Assembly: GCA_002704045.1 (NCBI GenBank)
Contig: PAFF01000042.1
Location: forward strand, 1 to 10,016
Length of the DNA: 10,016 bases
Source: Fidelibacterota bacterium
GTDB taxonomy: Bacteria; Fidelibacterota; Marinisomatia; SCGC-AAA003-L08; GCA-002704045
Direction: 5' to 3'
The stretch's first letter is position 1. Each line of letters opens with the position of its first letter. Shown here one piece after another: positions 6,179 through 10,016 of the stretch. The translations under genes and the position numbers were made by a program. The notes under the pieces were generated by a model. The model ran no database searches. It saw only the letters and a program-made list of their open reading frames with translations, and had not been told where the DNA came from.

Positions 6179-7845
6179 AAATATTTTTCTATGAGAATTG
6201 AAATTTTGTTTGTTAAACTTTTTAGTTTTTCATTTACTGAATATATTTTTTTGTTCATCGAAATAATATATTTTTTATCTTTAATATCATTCAGATTTAT
6301 TTTTACGTTCATAATTGCACTTTTTACAGATGCTATTCCTAATTCAGCAGCAACAGCTCCATCAGAAAAAGAATTTTTGTTTCCAAATTTCATAACTGAA
6401 ATAGAAATTTCTATAACATCAATTATTATTAATGACGTTTTATAAGGTACTTGAGTTGCACCTATTGTAGCTTGTTGTATTTTTTTTTCTCTAAAAGAAA
6501 TTTCTTCTTTTGTTTTTTTAGGCAATCTAAATGCATCCATTATTTTATCGAATGATTCAGTATCTTCATCAATTAGTTTTTTTAATTTATCTTTAAGTAA
6601 TTGTGATTTAATTCCTAATTCTTCCATTTGTTCACTTACAGATATATATTGTTTGTTATGAACTGTAAGAGATGCGACCATAGAATTTAATGCTGATGAT
6701 ATTGAACCAACTAATGCTGCAACACTTCCGCCACCGGGAGCAGGTGAATTAGAAGACAGAAAATCTATAAAATGGTTTATTTTCATATTTGAAAGTAAAT
6801 CTTTATTTTTATAAATCAATCTTTCAATGATTTTTTCTTCCATATCAAAATTTGATATATCATTTAAACCCAGTGACATAATTGCTACTTTTATTATGTC
6901 ATCTAAAGGGATTCCTTTTGTACGTTTTTGTTTATTTAAATAAAAATTACCTGTTTTAATAATAGCATCTTGTGGAACCAATCCTACGATTTCACTACCT
7001 GTAACCCTTACTCCTCTTTTTCTTGCTTGCTCCCTAACTTCTTCAAAAGCCATATGTATAGAAGTAACTTCGATATTAACTAGATTCATTGAAACTTGTG
7101 ATATTTTATGTTCATCTAAATACCAACCTACAGCCTTAGTTTCTTTAAGAGTTCCTGGAACTTTTACCATTTTACCGTTCTTGTCACGTATTATTTTTCC
7201 ATTTACATCTCTTTTCGCACGTCCGGCTTCTCTTATATCTAATGCTATATCTGATGCAATTTTTTTATCCATTGTATTTAAATTTATATTATAAGCTACT
7301 AGAAAGTTTCTCGCACCTATTGCAATAACACCGCCAGTAGGATGTATTGATGCTTTCCCATAATCAGGTTGCCATTTTTTTTCTTTAATCTTTGCACCCA
7401 TTAATTCAAATTCACCTTTTCGAATATTAGCGAGATTAATTCTTTCATTTAACAAAGCTGATTTTTCATAAAGATATACTGGTAGATTTAATTTTTCTGC
7501 AACATCTTTACCAAGCTGTTTAGATAATTCTATGCAATCATCCATTGAAATATTTTCTATTGGTATTATGGGACAAACATCAGTAGATCCCATCCTAGCA
7601 TGCGTACCTGTATGTTTGTTTAAATTGATTAATTCTAAAGATTTCTTTATAATATTATATGCACATTTTAGTACTGCATTTGGTTCGCCTACTATAGTGA
7701 TGACTGTTCTATTCGTATCATATCCTGAGTCAACATCAACAATCTTTGCTTTTTCAATATTATTTGAAGAAGAAACAATATTATTAATTATAGATTGGTT
7801 TCTTCCTTCACTTATGTTAGGTACACATTCAATTATTTGTTTCAT
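6175..7845 (-). CDS. ftcD: Fused glutamate formiminotransferase / formimidotetrahydrofolate cyclodeaminase (FtcD)
   Basis: This bifunctional folate enzyme takes the formimino group from N-formimino-glutamate (a histidine breakdown product) onto tetrahydrofolate, then removes ammonia to give 5,10-methenyl-tetrahydrofolate. Residues 1-300 are the transferase: IECVPNISEGR (5-15), HTGTHARMGSTDVCP (78-92) with His82 aligned to the family's catalytic histidine, ASIHPTGGVIAIGARNFLVAYN (165-186), and VSMNLVNIE (251-259). Residues about 355-556 are the cyclodeaminase: FLSSNSPAPGGGSVAALVGS (362-381), IDEDTESFDKIMDAFRLPK (425-443), and NSFSDGAVAAELG (491-503). The length of 556 fits the fused form. The ATG at 7845 has an AGGA ribosome binding site about eight bases upstream and overlaps the stop of the preceding 38-codon frame as TAATG. 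No other hut genes are visible, so its role here may be general one-carbon supply. Confidence 0.95.
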   Translation of the reverse strand: MKQIIECVPNISEGRNQSIINNIVSSSNNIEKAKIVDVDSGYDTNRTVITIVGEPNAVLKCAYNIIKKSLELINLNKHTGTHARMGSTDVCPIIPIENISMDDCIELSKQLGKDVAEKLNLPVYLYEKSALLNERINLANIRKGEFELMGAKIKEKKWQPDYGKASIHPTGGVIAIGARNFLVAYNINLNTMDKKIASDIALDIREAGRAKRDVNGKIIRDKNGKMVKVPGTLKETKAVGWYLDEHKISQVSMNLVNIEVTSIHMAFEEVREQARKRGVRVTGSEIVGLVPQDAIIKTGNFYLNKQKRTKGIPLDDIIKVAIMSLGLNDISNFDMEEKIIERLIYKNKDLLSNMKINHFIDFLSSNSPAPGGGSVAALVGSISSALNSMVASLTVHNKQYISVSEQMEELGIKSQLLKDKLKKLIDEDTESFDKIMDAFRLPKKTKEEISFREKKIQQATIGATQVPYKTSLIIIDVIEISISVMKFGNKNSFSDGAVAAELGIASVKSAIMNVKINLNDIKDKKYIISMNKKIYSVNEKLKSLTNKISILIEKYL

Positions 7846-7961
7846 TACATTCCTATACTCTTAGTGTAAAATAAAATTGTAGTAATTAAAAACAATAATA
7901 CAATGTTTTTAACTATATTAATTATTGATGATTTGCTTCTCTTTTTATCTATTTTAAACAT
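7845..7961 (-). CDS. Small single-pass membrane peptide (38 residues), unrecognised
   Basis: A 38-codon ATG-initiated frame fills the only sizeable gap in the long leftward unit, between the M50 protease and ftcD. The start at 7961 overlaps the end of the protease gene by 8 bases, and the stop (TAA at 7847-7845) overlaps the ftcD ATG as TAATG. Such double coupling is what one expects of a real gene in this compact unit. The product has a basic N-terminus (MFKIDKKRSK), then one hydrophobic helix at about 13-32 (IINIVKNIVLLFLITTILFY) and a short TKSIGM tail, consistent with a single-pass inner-membrane peptide with its N-terminus inside. A weak AGG lies at suitable distance before the start. 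I do not recognise a family and propose no function. Confidence 0.6.
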   Translation of the reverse strand: MFKIDKKRSKSSIINIVKNIVLLFLITTILFYTKSIGM

Positions 7962-8583
7962 TTATACCTAGAAATAGATATATAAAGAAATTAATAAAAG
8001 GTGACATTATTGTAAAAATTATAGGAATATTTGTTATTATTCCAAAAATTATTAAACCAATTAATATATTTGGACCATATTGTTCAATAATTTTAACAAT
8101 GTTATTATTTTGAGGTAAAAAACCTGATAAAATTTGAGAACCGTCTAAAGGTCTTATTGGTATTAAATTAAATATTGCAAGAGTAATATTAATAAATATA
8201 AATATAAAGAAAACTTCATTATTAGATTTAATAAAACTATGATTAATAAATCTGAGTATCATACTTGCAATAAATGCTAAAAAAAGATTTGATAATGGAC
8301 CTGCTGCTGCTATTATCATTAAATCTTTCTTTGGATTTTTTAAGTTAAATGGATTTACAGGTACTGGTTTTGCCCAACCAAAACCAACAAATAAAAGCAT
8401 TAAAGTTCCCCAAGGATCTAAATGACTTAATGGAGATAAATTTAATCGTCCTAATCTTTTTGAAGTATTATCTCCAAGCCTATACGCAGCATAAGCATGA
8501 GAAAATTCATGAAAACATAATGAAAATAACAATACTGGTATAAGGATTATTATTTGTTCTAATGGTATACCTCTTGTAAGCAT
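7954..8583 (-). CDS. Site-2 protease family zinc metalloprotease (M50, rhomboid-sized)
   Basis: A 209-residue polytopic membrane protein of peptidase family M50, the compact subgroup without a PDZ or CBS domain. The zinc-binding motif HEFSH is at 25-29 within LLFSLCFHEFSHAYAAYRLGD, and the second metal ligand is Asp147 in FNLIPIRPLDGSQIL (138-152). A GRLNLSPLSHLDPWGT stretch (45-60) and AKPVPVNP (71-78) are typical of this subgroup. Hydrophobic segments surround the active site (about 9-24, 61-70, 88-110, 124-141, 172-205). Members cut transmembrane segments within the membrane; substrates of this subgroup are mostly unknown, so no regulatory target is proposed. The start ATG at 8583 overlaps the recombinase stop as TAATG, and the 3' end overlaps the 38-codon gene by 8 bases. 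Confidence 0.94.
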   Translation of the reverse strand: MLTRGIPLEQIIILIPVLLFSLCFHEFSHAYAAYRLGDNTSKRLGRLNLSPLSHLDPWGTLMLLFVGFGWAKPVPVNPFNLKNPKKDLMIIAAAGPLSNLFLAFIASMILRFINHSFIKSNNEVFFIFIFINITLAIFNLIPIRPLDGSQILSGFLPQNNNIVKIIEQYGPNILIGLIIFGIITNIPIIFTIMSPFINFFIYLFLGINV

Positions 8584-9533
8584 TATGACCTAGGATGAAA
8601 CTGTTTATGTACTTCTTTTAAATAAGAAGAGTCAAGATGTGTATATATTTGAGTAGTAGAAATGTCAGCATGACCGAGCATTTCTTGAACTGCTCTTAGA
8701 TTCGCGCCTCCTTCGATTAAATGGGTTGCAAAACTATGTCTCAATGTATGTGGACTTACTCGTTTATTTATACCAGCAGCTTTAATATGCTTGCTTAAAA
8801 TATTCCAAACAGTCATTCTTGTTGTTGGGCGTCCTCGATTATTTAGGAAAAGATAACTTTCACTATTTGATTTTCTGGCTAATCTTGGTCTATCTAAATC
8901 AACATATTTTTTTAATAATTGATATGATCTATTACCTATTGGAACTATTCGTTCTTTATCGCCTTTACCTATGATTCTTAATATATTTTCATCCCAATTA
9001 ATATTTGTTAATTTTAAATCAACCACTTCACTCACTCTCAACCCTGTAGCATACATTAAACTAACAAGAGCTTTATCTCTTAAACAGGTTTTACTTTCAG
9101 GGCTAACTGCAGATATTATATTGTCAATTTCTTCAACTGACAAAATAATGGGTAATTTCCTATCTGTGCTAGGTGATTCTAAATATAAAGTTGGATCATT
9201 GTCTGTAAATTTTTCACTGAGTAAATATTTATGAAAACCTCTAATTGATGAGAAGGATCTATGTAGAGTATTAGATGAAACTCCAGAGTTTCCTGACTTA
9301 ATAATAGGAATTGTGTTAAGTAAATTTGCAAATTCTTTTATATGTTTAATTCTTATTTTTTTTGGATTGTTTATATTAAAAATATCTTTTAAATAGTTGA
9401 TATATCTTTTTAAATCACTCCAATACGATTCTATTGTGTTTTTTGAAAGTCTTCTTTCAAATTGTAAGTGTATAAGATATTTTTTTGCATAATTATCTAA
9501 TTTGTTATCGTTTAATTGTTTAACTTTTTCCAT
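8583..9533 (-). CDS. xerD: Tyrosine recombinase of the XerC/XerD family
   Basis: Xer recombinases resolve chromosome dimers at a dif site. The 316-residue product has the N-terminal SAM-like DNA-binding domain (about 12-108, with the family's FERRLSKNTIESYWSDLKRY at 25-44) and the C-terminal catalytic domain. All six catalytic positions are present: Arg166 (YATGLRVSEV), Lys190 (IIGKGDKERIVPI), His262 and Arg265 (SPHTLRHSFATHL), His288 (MLGHADISTT) and the nucleophile Tyr297 (QIYTHLD). The length is slightly above the usual 295-300. XerD fits better than XerC by feel, but distinguishing them needs a tree, and many bacteria carry one Xer protein. The ATG at 9533 lies inside the last codons of the GGGP synthase gene (14-base overlap) and has an AGG upstream. 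The housekeeping neighbours and lack of mobile-element genes argue against an integrase. No dif site is recognisable here. Confidence 0.9.
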   Translation of the reverse strand: MEKVKQLNDNKLDNYAKKYLIHLQFERRLSKNTIESYWSDLKRYINYLKDIFNINNPKKIRIKHIKEFANLLNTIPIIKSGNSGVSSNTLHRSFSSIRGFHKYLLSEKFTDNDPTLYLESPSTDRKLPIILSVEEIDNIISAVSPESKTCLRDKALVSLMYATGLRVSEVVDLKLTNINWDENILRIIGKGDKERIVPIGNRSYQLLKKYVDLDRPRLARKSNSESYLFLNNRGRPTTRMTVWNILSKHIKAAGINKRVSPHTLRHSFATHLIEGGANLRAVQEMLGHADISTTQIYTHLDSSYLKEVHKQFHPRS

Positions 9534-9924
9534 GAATTACCTGATTTATTTCTATAAGATTTTTTTGATTTTGTTTTGTTTCAATAGCAGTGCCTATAAC
9601 AAATAATTTGGCTCCATACTCTACTAACTTCGATACTTGTTTTTTTTCTTTTATTCCTCCACCAATAATTATTGGAATATCTAGTTTTGTTTTAAGAAAA
9701 GATATTAATTCAGGATCAATAGATACACTAGAACCGCTTCCAGCTTCTAAGTAAATGAGTTTCATACCTAAATATTGTCCAGCCAAAGCATGAGCAGCTA
9801 TTATATCAAATTTATTATTTGGTAATGGTAATGTTTTACTGATTGCAGCGACAGATGAATATGAACCACCATCTACTAATATATATCCTGTAGGTATTGT
9901 TTCAATGTTCATATTATAAATAAT
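9520..9924 (-). CDS. Geranylgeranylglyceryl phosphate synthase family protein (GGGPS/PcrB), C-terminal part only
   Basis: GGGPS family enzymes join a polyprenyl diphosphate to glycerol-1-phosphate, the first ether bond of archaeal-type lipids; bacterial members include PcrB. The genuine part is 134 residues, beginning IIYNMNIETIPTGYILVDGG, followed by AAHALAGQYLGMKLIYLEAGSGSS, PIIIGGGIKEKKQ and LFVIGTAIETK. These are the phosphate-binding C-terminal strands of the family's TIM barrel. Full proteins are about 230-260 residues, so roughly the first 100 are absent. A reading frame runs on to a TTG at 9954, but the extra residues (YMFTYQILW) do not resemble the family and come from an inverted junction at 9924/9925. 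An internal ATG at 9912 is the conserved MNIETIPTG and not a true start. The gene overlaps xerD by 14 bases. Confidence 0.85.
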   Translation of the reverse strand: MIYNMNIETIPTGYILVDGGSYSSVAAISKTLPLPNNKFDIIAAHALAGQYLGMKLIYLEAGSGSSVSIDPELISFLKTKLDIPIIIGGGIKEKKQVSKLVEYGAKLFVIGTAIETKQNQKNLIEINQVIHGKS

Positions 9925-10016
9925 CCACAGTATTTGATAGGTGAACATATACAATCCGCTGGAATTATTTATAATATGAACATTGAAACAATACCTACAG
10001 GATATATATTAGTAGA
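9872..10016. repeat. Perfect inverted repeat at the window end (fold-back, likely artefact)
   Basis: Positions 9872-9924 are the exact reverse complement of 9964-10016: 53 bases with no mismatch, separated by a 39-base loop (9925-9963), and the match continues to the last base of the window. Both arms carry the same piece of the GGGP synthase coding sequence in opposite directions. The loop is in-frame coding with the right arm on the + strand (13 codons, PQYLIGEHIQSAG). This points to a template-switch chimera and not to a terminator or regulatory hairpin. Confidence 0.95.
9925..10016 (+). CDS. GGGP synthase fragment in inverted orientation (chimeric copy)
   Basis: Read on the + strand from 9925, the frame gives PQYLIGEHIQSAG and then joins IIYNMNIETIPTGYILVD, which is identical to the start of the minus-strand gene fragment. 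The YLIGEH..SA segment just before .IETIPTGYIL is what I expect at that place in bacterial GGGPS proteins. So this short piece holds 13 residues of the true upstream sequence of the same gene. It is not a separate second gene: it has no start and no end in the window, and it exists because the sequence folds back at 9924/9925. Confidence 0.75.

Noticed and set aside
6191..6445. Plus-strand hydrophobic open frame opposite the end of ftcD
   Set aside because: Hydrophobicity comes from reading A+T-rich Lys/Asn/Ile codons antisense; the cyclodeaminase on the other strand is conserved through this stretch.
7532..7864. Plus-strand open frame of 110 codons opposite the start of ftcD
   Set aside because: It is antisense to the conserved transferase domain, including the His82 motif, and its product has no recognisable domain.
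8971..9234. Plus-strand open frame opposite the recombinase gene
   Set aside because: It overlaps conserved catalytic codons of the recombinase and shows no start context or domain of its own.
8583..9533. Recombinase gene as a phage or island integrase marking a mobile element
   Set aside because: The protein matches the Xer housekeeping pattern in motifs and approximate length, is translationally coupled to housekeeping neighbours, and there is no tRNA, att-like repeat or phage gene nearby.
9872..10016. The long inverted repeat as a terminator, regulatory hairpin, telomere-like end or attachment site
   Set aside because: Both arms are coding sequence of the same gene, the loop encodes that gene's next residues on the other strand, and the match runs to the last base. 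An amplification or assembly fold-back explains all of this without biology.
1..10016. CRISPR arrays, tandem repeats, tRNA genes, riboswitches or a new defence system
   Set aside because: I read the intergenic stretches and found no repeated spacer pattern, cloverleaf or conserved aptamer; intergenic DNA is too short and all sizeable genes belong to known families.

Overview
The window is strongly A+T-rich chromosomal DNA with dense housekeeping genes. Almost every neighbouring pair of genes is separated by a few bases or overlaps. There are no tRNA or rRNA genes, CRISPR arrays, insertion sequences or phage genes that I can see. A bacterial core (rsmB, fmt, yajC, dusB, mutL, xer recombinase, folate enzyme) sits beside a bacterial GGGP synthase of the archaeal ether-lipid type and a lipid A phosphate methyltransferase-like protein. 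Together with the base composition this suggests an uncultured Gram-negative relative of the FCB group, for example a marine Marinimicrobia (SAR406)-like lineage. That placement is inference and not proven by the sequence.

Layout. Positions 1-1909 are a leftward cluster transcribed yajC, fmt, rsmB (protein translocase accessory subunit, initiator tRNA formylation, 16S rRNA methylation); rsmB runs off the left edge and starts at a TTG inside the end of fmt. A 79-base divergent spacer (1910-1988) separates this from dusB, which reads rightward. Behind dusB is a possible 58-codon hydrophobic reading frame that begins at a TTG overlapping the dusB stop. Positions 3086-9924 form one very compact leftward unit, in transcription order: GGGP synthase (5' part missing), Xer-type recombinase, M50 site-2 metalloprotease, a 38-codon membrane peptide, fused FtcD formiminotransferase-cyclodeaminase, MutL, a DUF502 membrane protein and a lipid A/isoprenylcysteine-type methyltransferase. 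Gene borders in this unit are overlaps of 1 to 14 bases or gaps of at most 2 bases, so one mRNA with translational coupling is likely. Its promoter is not in the window.

How the genes fit together. The long unit mixes genome maintenance (MutL, Xer), membrane and envelope functions (GGGP synthase, M50 protease, DUF502, methyltransferase) and one-carbon/histidine catabolism (FtcD). It looks like a housekeeping operon and not a dedicated pathway.

The right end (9872-10016) is a 53-base perfect inverted repeat around a 39-base loop. The loop and right arm read on the + strand encode exactly the GGGP synthase residues that should precede the truncated minus-strand gene. This is best explained as a fold-back chimera from amplification or assembly, so sequence to the right of 9924 should not be treated as genuine linkage.

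I found no convincing undescribed defence or mobile system. The most useful unusual items are the fold-back end, the two unannotated small membrane reading frames and the bacterial GGGP synthase.
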